Assembly: GCA_022486935.1 (NCBI GenBank)
Contig: JAKVJO010000011.1
Span: forward strand, 1-37,197
Reading direction: 5' to 3'
Length of the DNA stretch: 37,197 bases
Source of the DNA: Solobacterium sp.
GTDB taxonomy: Bacteria; Bacillota_I; Bacilli_A; Erysipelotrichales; Erysipelotrichaceae
In this document: positions 30,653-37,197 of the stretch, in pieces
Numbering within the stretch: the stretch's first letter is position 1
Layout of the letters: every line of letters begins with the position of its first letter
Translations under genes and position numbers: made by a program
Notes under the pieces: generated by a model
Databases searched by the model: none
Told to the model about the DNA's origin: nothing
The model's input: the letters and a program-made list of their open reading frames with translations, nothing else

Positions 30653-31243
30653 ATGGTCAATTATCCCAATGGCAGAAAATCATCGATTGCTGCAGCACAG
30701 CCTGCCGCCAAAACAGCAGCCGGCGGCCGCGGCATGGAGCTCGAGAAAGAAATCTCGATGACCAATGATTACTACCTGAATATTGATAAGGCAGTCATTC
30801 ATAAAAAGCCGACACCGGTCACCATCGTCAAGGTGGACTACCCGATGCGCAGCGCTGCCAAGATCACTGAAGCTTATTTCAAGCTTCCTTCCACCACAGA
30901 CTACAATGGCATCTATCAGACAAAGTACATCGACTTTGAAGCCAAGGAATGCAGATCCAAAACCAGCTTTCCGATCAAGTCCATTCACCCGCATCAGATC
31001 AAGCATCTTGATGCCGTGACAAGACATGGCGCCATTGCCTTTGTGATTGTCCGCTTCATTGCCTACAGTGAAACTTATTATGTCACAGCATCTTTGATGA
31101 CAGACTATATCCGCACCTGCGGACGCAGCTCAATACCCTATGAATGGTTCAAAGAGAATGGCCATCTGATACCCTACAGCTACGTCAAGCCGGTGGATTA
31201 TCTTGTCATCGTGGATCAGCTTTACTTCAAGGAGACTCAGTAA
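30653..31243 (+). CDS. recU: Holliday junction resolvase RecU
   Basis: RecU cleaves Holliday junctions and aids chromosome segregation with RecA. The 196 residues show GRGMELEKEISMTNDYY near 25-41, AVIHKKPTPV, and the nuclease core: Asp83 in STTDYNGIY and Glu96-x-Lys98 in YIDFEAKE, then SFPIKSIHPHQIKHL. AGGAGG precedes the ATG at 30653. The PBP1 gene starts 3 bp after the stop, the recU-ponA pair known from B. subtilis and other Firmicutes. Confidence 0.97.
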   Translation: MVNYPNGRKSSIAAAQPAAKTAAGGRGMELEKEISMTNDYYLNIDKAVIHKKPTPVTIVKVDYPMRSAAKITEAYFKLPSTTDYNGIYQTKYIDFEAKECRSKTSFPIKSIHPHQIKHLDAVTRHGAIAFVIVRFIAYSETYYVTASLMTDYIRTCGRSSIPYEWFKENGHLIPYSYVKPVDYLVIVDQLYFKETQ

Positions 31244-31246
31244 TTC

Positions 31247-34120
31247 ATGACAAATGAACAGCATAGATCAAGATCCCGTGAGGAACGTTATTACGAAGAG
31301 CAGCAGGTGCATCACACCCGTTCTTCTTCGAATCATTCTTCCGGGCATCATAAGAAATCAAGAAAACTGAATAAGCGCAATCTCTGGACAATCATCCTGG
31401 TGGTTCTGGTCTGCATTGAAATGACGGTCTGTGTTACCGGACTGGTGATTCTCAAAAGTATGCTGGACACCGAGCCGACATTGAACATCTCAGATTTCTA
31501 TACCACTGAGTCTTCCCATATCTATGATAAGGACGGCAATGAAATCGCTGACGTCGGCACCACCATCCGTGAGAATGTCACTTATGAAGATCTCTCGGAA
31601 TCGATCATCGATGCGTTTCTGGCAACGGAGGATTCCCGCTTCTTCTCCCATGACGGATTCGATCTTCCCCGCTTTGCCAAAGCGATGATTGAAAACGTGC
31701 TGTCCGGGTCGTTCTCCCAGGGCGGATCCACGTTCACCATGCAGCTGGTCAAGCTGACTTACTTCCAGAATGATGAGACCGGTACCTCAACCGGCAAGTC
31801 CATCACCTATAAAGTGCAGCAGATTGACCTGGCAAGGCAACTGGAGAAACAGTCCAGCAAGAAAGACATCTTTGTCATGTACCTGAACCGTCTGAACTTC
31901 GGCGGCACCGGCAACATCCGCGGCATCCAGAAAGCATCCGAGTATTATTACGGCAAGTCTGCTTCAGAGCTGAACCTGGAAGAAGCGGCCATGCTGGCAG
32001 GTGTCATCAACTCCCCATACAACTATGATCCGCACAACAATCTTACCAAGGCAACCAGCCGCAGAAATACCGTACTGAACCTGATGGAGCGGCATGGCTA
32101 TATCACTTCTTCAGAGTGCAAGCTGGCCAAGAGTGTCAAAGTCGAAGATACGCTGGTTGATCCAAACAGCGGATCCGGTTCTTCTTACAAGTATCAGGCC
32201 TACATTGATGAAGCGGTCAAGGAAGCACAGACACTGACCGGCAAGGATCCATTGAATACGGCCATGAATATCTACACCGCCATGGACTCTTCGGTGCAGG
32301 AAGTCATGGACAATATACAGGAAGGCAATTACGACGATATCCAGTATCCGGATGATCTGATGGAAATCGGCGCGACGACCATCAATAACCAGACCGGTGA
32401 AGTTGTTGCGATTGCCGGCGGAAGGAACTACGGGCGAGGCGGTTCGATGCTGCTGAATCATGCAACCGATCAGTACAAACAGCCTGGTTCTTCGGTGAAG
32501 CCTTTGCTTGATTACAGCCTGGCCTTTGAGTATCTCGGCTGGGCTACGGATCATGTCGTGACGGATAAACCGATCATGTATGAGGGCACCAATGTCGTCA
32601 TCAAGAACGCAAATGGAAACTATGCCGGACAGGTTACCCTGAAGTATGCTGTCGGCATGTCACTCAATACCCCGGCAATCCAGACGCTGGAAGAAGTCAT
32701 CAATACAGCCGGCTGGGATACCGTGGTCAACTATGTTATGAGTCTTGGCTTCTCACAGGTCACCGCAGACAACTTCGATATCGGCTTCGCCATCGGCGGA
32801 TCCAACTTCACTTGTTCAACGGAGGAACTGGCGGCAGCCTACTCAATGACGATGAACGGCGGCTATTACATTGAACCGCATCTGATCAACAAGATTGAAT
32901 TCCGTGACGGATCACAGGATCCGCTTGAACCGACTTACGAAAAGAAACAGGTACTGTCTTCTGAATCAGCGTATCTGACTGCACAGCTGATGTATGATGC
33001 CGTGCATACCAATTACCAGAACTTCCTGCAGATCCTGATCCGTGATAATTACCAGACCTATGGCAAGACCGGCACCAGTGACTGGGGCGATGAGGGACTG
33101 CAGTACAACATTCCTTCCGGTTCATCCAAGGATAAATGGATGGTATCAGAGACAACGCAGTATACAACAGCAGTCTGGGTCGGCTATGAAAAAGGTATCA
33201 AGGATGAAGATACCTACTTCAACTCTGCCAAGGCGCTGCTGAACATCCCTGGACATATCTCGGATCACATCATGAGTGCATTATGTGACGACAATCCGCC
33301 GGCCGATCTCGAGAAGCCGGAAGGCGTTTCCGATATCACACATATCCTCGGCACCTTCCCTTACGCTTCACCGATTGAAGGCATGGACAGTTCCTATATC
33401 ACGACTGGACAGATCAAGAGTACATTCAATACTCTGGCAGATCCTTCCGCCGGCGATGTATCTACCCTGAACAACTTCAGCTACTCACAGTCTTCAGATG
33501 GGTCGCTGAACTTCACCTGGGATCCTTACCCCGACTCCGGAGCACTGCAGGAAGCCAGCGATACGATGGACATCAGTCTCTATGACTCGGATGGCAATAC
33601 GATCGTCTCGGCAACCGGCAAACGGATCTTCGATTACTCCTGGATCTACGGACCGATCCGCTACAAGGCAAGGATCTCACAGAATGGAACAACCATTGCA
33701 GAGATCCAGTCCGATACGGAGACCTCGGTGCAGAATATCGATATTGCACCGAATACCACCACTGAAGTATGCGGGTTCTACGGCTATGAAAACGGGACCG
33801 GAGAATCCAATGAAGTATGCAGCACGTTTACTTCCAACGGTGCAACCAGCGGAACCGGAGCAGTATCCGGCAGCACTGCACAGGATGGCGACAGTGAAGG
33901 ATCCAGTACCGCGGATTATTCCAGAGTACCGGCCAATACCAATGCCAAAGATAACCTGAGCACTGCAGAAGCGTATGCTTCACACTATGGAACGACTGTT
34001 CAGAAGACAGTTGATTCCAGCAAGTCAGGAACCTTCATGTTCTATGATTCTGATAACAACCTGCTGAGTACCGGACAGGAGATTCCTTCCGGCGTCATCA
34101 TCCGTTACTTCACAGACTGA
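31247..34120 (+). CDS. ponA: Class A penicillin-binding protein (PBP1A/1b-type)
   Basis: A bifunctional peptidoglycan synthase. The 957 residues hold a polar cytoplasmic N-terminus (1-44), a signal anchor (45-70), a GT51 glycosyltransferase domain with ATEDSRFFSHDGFD (Glu128) and GGSTFTMQLVK, and a transpeptidase domain with Ser415 in SSVKP, SLN (472-474) and KTGT (607-610). The C-terminus adds a fibronectin III-like region (about 740-850), a Ser/Thr/Gly-rich linker and a PASTA-like end. It is in operon with recU and divergent from gpsB, whose product binds class A PBPs in related species. AAGGAG lies 12 nt before the ATG. Confidence 0.96.
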   Translation: MTNEQHRSRSREERYYEEQQVHHTRSSSNHSSGHHKKSRKLNKRNLWTIILVVLVCIEMTVCVTGLVILKSMLDTEPTLNISDFYTTESSHIYDKDGNEIADVGTTIRENVTYEDLSESIIDAFLATEDSRFFSHDGFDLPRFAKAMIENVLSGSFSQGGSTFTMQLVKLTYFQNDETGTSTGKSITYKVQQIDLARQLEKQSSKKDIFVMYLNRLNFGGTGNIRGIQKASEYYYGKSASELNLEEAAMLAGVINSPYNYDPHNNLTKATSRRNTVLNLMERHGYITSSECKLAKSVKVEDTLVDPNSGSGSSYKYQAYIDEAVKEAQTLTGKDPLNTAMNIYTAMDSSVQEVMDNIQEGNYDDIQYPDDLMEIGATTINNQTGEVVAIAGGRNYGRGGSMLLNHATDQYKQPGSSVKPLLDYSLAFEYLGWATDHVVTDKPIMYEGTNVVIKNANGNYAGQVTLKYAVGMSLNTPAIQTLEEVINTAGWDTVVNYVMSLGFSQVTADNFDIGFAIGGSNFTCSTEELAAAYSMTMNGGYYIEPHLINKIEFRDGSQDPLEPTYEKKQVLSSESAYLTAQLMYDAVHTNYQNFLQILIRDNYQTYGKTGTSDWGDEGLQYNIPSGSSKDKWMVSETTQYTTAVWVGYEKGIKDEDTYFNSAKALLNIPGHISDHIMSALCDDNPPADLEKPEGVSDITHILGTFPYASPIEGMDSSYITTGQIKSTFNTLADPSAGDVSTLNNFSYSQSSDGSLNFTWDPYPDSGALQEASDTMDISLYDSDGNTIVSATGKRIFDYSWIYGPIRYKARISQNGTTIAEIQSDTETSVQNIDIAPNTTTEVCGFYGYENGTGESNEVCSTFTSNGATSGTGAVSGSTAQDGDSEGSSTADYSRVPANTNAKDNLSTAEAYASHYGTTVQKTVDSSKSGTFMFYDSDNNLLSTGQEIPSGVIIRYFTD

Positions 34121-34124
34121 ACAA

Positions 34125-34162
34125 ACGTGCCCCTGATCAATCAAGATCAGAGGCACATTTTA
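34125..34162. terminator. Bidirectional terminator between PBP1 and nth
   Basis: GTGCC-C-CTGATC and GATCAG-A-GGCAC (34127-34138 and 34145-34156, one mismatch), with ATTTTA on one side and GTTTG on the other, between convergent genes. Confidence 0.75.
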
Positions 34163-34168
34163 TGTTTA

Positions 34169-34804
34169 CTATAAGTTTTTATTCTTCTCTTTGCAGATGG
34201 AGACAAACGGGCATCTTGCACATTCCGGGTTTCTGGCATGGCAGAGATATCTGCCGAAGAAGATCATCTGGTGATGGGTCTTGATCCAGCGCTCTTCCGG
34301 GATCTTCTTTCTCAGCTTCTGCTCTACCTGATAGACCGTATCATCCGGATCTGCCAGTCTCAGCCGCTTGGAGATGCGGTCGACATGGGTATCTACTGCA
34401 AGCGATGGGATGCCGTAGCATTCACTCAGGATGACATTGGCGCACTTGCGGCCAACCCCCGGCAGTGAAACCAGATCATCCATGGTATCCGGCACTTCAT
34501 CATGGAAGCGCTCATGGATGCCCTGGGCCATCCCCTGGATTGCCTTTGCCTTGTTGTGGTACAGGCCAAGCGATGCGATGCAGTGCTCGATCTGTCTGAT
34601 GTCTCCTGAAGCCAGTGCAGCAGCATCCGGGAATTGTTCAAACAGTCCGGGTGTGACTTTGTTGACACTGGCATCGGTTGTCTGGGCTGACAGTACCACG
34701 GCAACTGCCATCTCATAGCTGTTGCGGTGCACGAGTTCGCAATGGGCATCCGGAAACAGTTCATCCAGTCCATCCAGAATCTGCTGTGTCTTTTTTGCAA
34801 TCAT
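34169..34804 (-). CDS. nth: Endonuclease III (DNA glycosylase/AP lyase)
   Basis: Nth removes oxidised pyrimidines and nicks AP sites in base-excision repair. The 211 residues include the helix-hairpin-helix LPGVGRKCANVIL with catalytic Lys120, the catalytic Asp138 in VDTHVDRI, and the C-terminal 4Fe-4S loop with Cys188, Cys195, Cys198 and Cys204 (C-x6-C-x2-C-x5-C). The start overlaps the dnaD stop (ATGA), so it is coupled to dnaD. The dnaD-nth order is conserved in Firmicutes. Confidence 0.97.
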   Translation of the reverse strand: MIAKKTQQILDGLDELFPDAHCELVHRNSYEMAVAVVLSAQTTDASVNKVTPGLFEQFPDAAALASGDIRQIEHCIASLGLYHNKAKAIQGMAQGIHERFHDEVPDTMDDLVSLPGVGRKCANVILSECYGIPSLAVDTHVDRISKRLRLADPDDTVYQVEQKLRKKIPEERWIKTHHQMIFFGRYLCHARNPECARCPFVSICKEKNKNL

Positions 34805-35346
34805 GATTTTTTGACCTTGCCCTGCTCAATCATCTCAGCAGTATAGCCCTTGTCCTGCCAGTCTTTCAGGATGCGTTCAATATAGGTCAGGTTCAGTTTC
34901 TGGTAGGCACTGGCTTCCCGCAGTGCATAGACAATCAGGTGACGGTCAATGGAGCGGTTCCAGTCACTGATCTTCTGCATCTCCGGCTGGGACAGCGGTC
35001 TGCCCAGTTCTGTTTCAAATACATCAAATAATGAAGTGTCCATGATCTCACGGTCTCTTGCCGTGTTGGTTTCAAACAGGCCGTTCAGCCGGTAGCTGAT
35101 CTTCCTGCTGGATGCCCGGATCTCCAGATACTTCTTGGCACAGAGCACGGAGATTTCCTGATTGACCAGCTCAGATGGCATGCCGGTCTTCTTGGACAGT
35201 GCTTCCAGGGTGATCTCAATATGATGCTCGTTGAAAAAATCAATCAATAAAACGAGGATTGTTTCCTTCTCGTCCAATCCGAGATATTCCAGGTGATCCA
35301 GAATCCAGTCCCGGTGATTTACATAGTTCTGTTCATACCATTTCAT
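34801..35346 (-). CDS. dnaD: DnaD-type primosome protein
   Basis: DnaD helps load the replicative helicase at origins and restart sites. The start at 35346 gives 181 residues: an N-terminal winged-helix DDBH1-like domain (about 1-100, DWILDHLEYLGLDEKETILVL) and a C-terminal DDBH2 domain ending with YIERILKDWQDKGY, the diagnostic YxxxI...W motif. GGAG precedes the ATG at some distance; longer readings would start inside the leader. It is first in the dnaD-nth operon and fires from a consensus promoter back-to-back with that of the thioredoxin-like gene. Confidence 0.92.
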   Translation of the reverse strand: MKWYEQNYVNHRDWILDHLEYLGLDEKETILVLLIDFFNEHHIEITLEALSKKTGMPSELVNQEISVLCAKKYLEIRASSRKISYRLNGLFETNTARDREIMDTSLFDVFETELGRPLSQPEMQKISDWNRSIDRHLIVYALREASAYQKLNLTYIERILKDWQDKGYTAEMIEQGKVKKS

Positions 35347-35395
35347 ACGAATGAATTCTCCAAAACGCATTGTCAGAAAAAACGCGTGTGCAATC

Positions 35396-35424
35396 ATTAT
35401 AGGCATATGCCGCCCCATGGGCAA
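35396..35424 (-). promoter_or_regulatory. Promoter of dnaD-nth
   Basis: -35 TTGCCC (35419-35424), 17-bp spacer, consensus -10 TATAAT (35396-35401) on the minus strand. Confidence 0.85.
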
Positions 35425-35428
35425 GAAA

Positions 35429-35457
35429 TTGCAAACGTCTGAGTGAAATGGTAAAAT
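35429..35457 (+). promoter_or_regulatory. Promoter of the thioredoxin-like gene
   Basis: -35 TTGCAA (35429-35434), 17-bp spacer, extended -10 TGG-TAAAAT (35452-35457). Its -35 lies 4 bp from the dnaD -35, so the two promoters are back to back. Confidence 0.85.
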
Positions 35458-35473
35458 TTACAGCGGTGAGAAT

Positions 35474-36010
35474 ATGTTAAAGAGAATTATGTTTACATTC
35501 CTGACACTGCTGGTCATCTACAGCGGCGTCATTGTTGGTTATAAGATTTTTGAACCGGAGAACGCAGAAGAAATCGCAGACAGTGCCATGACTTCCTCTT
35601 CACTGGACTATGACACGCTGAAAGATTACACGCTGAACAGCGGCGCCTCTGCCATTCATTACTACTTCTTTGGCAGTTCCAAGACAAATGACTCTCTCTA
35701 TGTCATGAATACCGTGCTGAGAAGCGTAAACCGTGATACCTCGGTTGATCTCAGTACTTTAATTGAGTATGTTGATATCTCAAGTCTTGAAGATACTGGC
35801 ACCACCCAGCGTCTGAAAGATGACTGGACAGTCTCTACCTACCCTGCCTTTGTGGCATGTCAGGTACAGGACGGACAGATCGTCATCCTGAACAAGCTGG
35901 AATGGAATGCCAATTCACCTATGAGTGAAGACAACATCATCCAGTGGCTGGTTGAAAACGGACTGTATGACGGATCCACACCAGATCTGATCGCTACTCC
36001 TTCCGCGTAA
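35474..36010 (+). CDS. Membrane-anchored thioredoxin-like protein lacking CxxC
   Basis: A 178-residue protein: N-terminal signal anchor (about 5-24), a polar linker, and an extracytoplasmic domain from about 55. The domain pattern looks thioredoxin-like: a beta strand ending HYYFFGSSKTND where a redox CxxC would sit, a long helix (LYVMNTVLRSVN), STLIEYVDIS, and STYPAFVACQVQDG, where Pro124 corresponds to the cis-proline. No cysteine pair is present, so it is not a disulfide reductase; a binding or scaffolding role is possible. GGTGAG precedes the ATG at 35474. A strong terminator follows. The fold assignment is moderate. Confidence 0.65.
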   Translation: MLKRIMFTFLTLLVIYSGVIVGYKIFEPENAEEIADSAMTSSSLDYDTLKDYTLNSGASAIHYYFFGSSKTNDSLYVMNTVLRSVNRDTSVDLSTLIEYVDISSLEDTGTTQRLKDDWTVSTYPAFVACQVQDGQIVILNKLEWNANSPMSEDNIIQWLVENGLYDGSTPDLIATPSA

Positions 36011-36012
36011 GT

Positions 36013-36046
36013 CGAAGGCAATGGATCAATCGTCCATTGCCTTTTC
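36013..36046. terminator. Bidirectional terminator
   Basis: AAGGCAATGGA and TCCATTGCCTT (36015-36025 and 36033-36043), an 11-bp perfect stem with a T tract, between the convergent thioredoxin-like and kinase genes. Confidence 0.9.
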
Positions 36047-36051
36047 TGTAC

Positions 36052-36960
36052 CTATTTTCTTGAATTCTGAATCTGTTCTTTCAATGTGCTGAACAGCTGC
36101 TCCGTATTGATCGGCTTGGAGAGATGGGCATTCATGCCGGCCTTGCGGGTAATCTCACGGTCTTCATCAAATGCGTAGGCCGTCATTGCAATAATCGGGA
36201 TCTTCCGGACATCAGGACGGTCCAGTGCACGGATTGCCCTGGTCGCTTCGACACCATCCATGACCGGCATGCGGATATCCATCAGGATTGCATCATAAGT
36301 GCCTGGCTTTGCATTGCTGAAGAGCTTCAGTGCCTCTTCACCATTGACTGACGGTGTCACATTCATGCCTTCCAGTTTCAACAGCTCTGTAACAATCTGA
36401 CGGTTCAGCAGATGATCTTCCGCCACCAGGATGGAACATCCTTCCAGACTGAAGCTGTCAGATTTCTGTTCTTTGGGCTGGCGTTTCGTGACTGGTTTTG
36501 ACTCTGGCTGTCTGCGGAACTGGTAAGTAAAGGTCACAATAAATTCAGAGCCTTCTCCAAGCTTACTTCTGGCAGTGATGTTGCCGCCCATGGCATTGGC
36601 AATCCGCTTTGACAGTGCAAGGCCAAGACCGGTTCCCTGCACCGCACCTGTTACATTGGTGCGCTCCTGTTCAAACGGCTTGAAGATCCGCTCTTTCAAG
36701 AATTCTTCGCTCATGCCGCAGCCGTCATCCTTGATGATGATCTGATCCGTAGAGAGATTTCCCTCTGCCTTCAGATGCTTGAAGCGCATGGTGACATGAC
36801 CGCCGACCGGCGTATACTTGCATGCATTGTTCAAGAGATTCATGAACATCTGCTGGCTCTTCAGCACATCAACATACATGACACAATTCTTCGGGAACAG
36901 TTCAATATCCGGATAGTTGACATCCTCCCGCCTATTGAATAAGCGGGAATCCCCTGACAC
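36052..36960 (-). pseudogene. Hybrid histidine kinase, 3' fragment truncated by an IS end
   Basis: Only the ATPase and receiver domains remain. The HATPase_c part has the N box MNLLNNACKYTP (40-51), G1 DDGCGM (78-83), F box FKPFEQ (93-98) and G2 GTGLGLAL (109-116). The receiver has Glu181-Asp182, phospho-acceptor Asp228 in LMDIRMPVMDG, T260 and Lys282. The sensor, the dimerisation helices and the phospho-acceptor His are absent. The first ~15 codons (36917-36960, from a GTG start) are insertion-sequence DNA, and a stop codon lies directly upstream in frame. Whether the rest of the gene lies beyond the window, on the other side of the element, cannot be seen. Confidence 0.8.
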
Positions 36961-37197
36961 CTACATCATGGCTCACATTCCACGAATTCAGAATGATATA
37001 TCATACGGTATAAGAGGTTTCGCATGCTGCAGGTTATCAGTACTTTGTTACGCCCTGAAGGTTAGCAGCCAGTATACTTCTGCAGGACACGCCTGGCCCT
37101 TGTTTGAATCATGTATGACTGCCGCCTGCTAGAATCCAAAGCAGGCCCGGCAGCTGATGTGCTGGTTCTTCATGTTCTGTATTAAATCTGTGTGCAT
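36917..37197 (-). mobile_element. Right end of an IS200/IS605-type (TnpB-associated) element, partial
   Basis: On the minus strand the sequence reads GGGGATTCCCGC, an 11-nt loop, GGCGGGAGGATG and TCAA. This matches the familiar 3' end of IS605/IS1341-type elements: a GC hairpin (36927-36931 with 36943-36947) followed by a TCAA cleavage tetranucleotide (36917-36920) as in IS608. The rest, to 37197, has no open frame and no recognisable TnpB zinc finger, so it is probably the decayed or noncoding (omega-RNA-like) 3' part. The element continues outside the window. The family call rests on pattern recognition. Confidence 0.55.

Noticed and set aside
1-37197. CRISPR array, tRNA, rRNA, riboswitch or prophage genes
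   Set aside because: No regularly spaced repeats, cloverleaf or conserved riboswitch core, and no phage structural genes were recognised.

Overview
The window looks like a chromosomal segment of a low-to-medium GC (roughly half G+C by eye) Gram-positive bacterium of the Firmicutes, most likely Erysipelotrichia-like. The evidence is a set of Firmicutes core genes (ffh, spoIIIE/ftsK, an rnjB-like RNase J, miaB, rny, recA, pgsA, gpsB, rnpB, recU, a class A PBP, nth, dnaD) with strong Shine-Dalgarno sites before most of them and no rRNA or tRNA gene. The genus is inference.

Layout: 67-5718 holds small membrane proteins, a transglutaminase-like protein and ffh. 5084-6767 is a MerR-controlled flavoprotein operon (flavodoxin, MerR regulator, FMN-reductase-like protein) with a textbook 19-bp-spacer MerR promoter; its last gene carries a frameshift. 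6877-9909 holds a single-strand-binding protein and a YmfF/YmfH-type M16 peptidase pair. 9926-14953 holds a small Cys-rich membrane protein and a four-gene operon: a glycyl radical enzyme (GRE) of unrecognised specificity, its activase, a DeoR regulator and NanE. 15084-21027 is ftsK/spoIIIE, a degenerate RNase J and miaB. 21121-26143 is a ferredoxin, a CmpB-like membrane protein, an MscS channel fused to two extracytoplasmic sensor-like regions, and a DUF4203-like membrane protein. 26233-30181 is rny, recA, pgsA and RNase P RNA. 30185-36010 is gpsB, divergent recU-PBP1, convergent nth-dnaD and a thioredoxin-like lipid-side protein. 36052-37197 is the 3' part of a hybrid histidine kinase cut by what looks like the right end of an IS200/IS605-type element.

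The core genes are those of two Bacillus subtilis neighbourhoods (rnjB-spoIIIE-ymfF-ymfH ... pgsA-recA-rny-miaB, and gpsB-rnpB/recU-ponA-nth-dnaD), here reordered and joined. The GRE operon sits between spoIIIE and ymfF and is the main accessory cargo.

The most interesting points are the GRE-NanE operon, the sensor-fused MscS channel, the MerR promoter, the frameshifted reductase, the IS-truncated kinase, and two recurrent transcript-start patterns: genes whose -10 box lies 6-7 nt before the start codon with no ribosome binding site (likely leaderless mRNAs), and mRNAs predicted to begin with a small hairpin (rny, pgsA, gpsB). No CRISPR array, tRNA or rRNA was seen.
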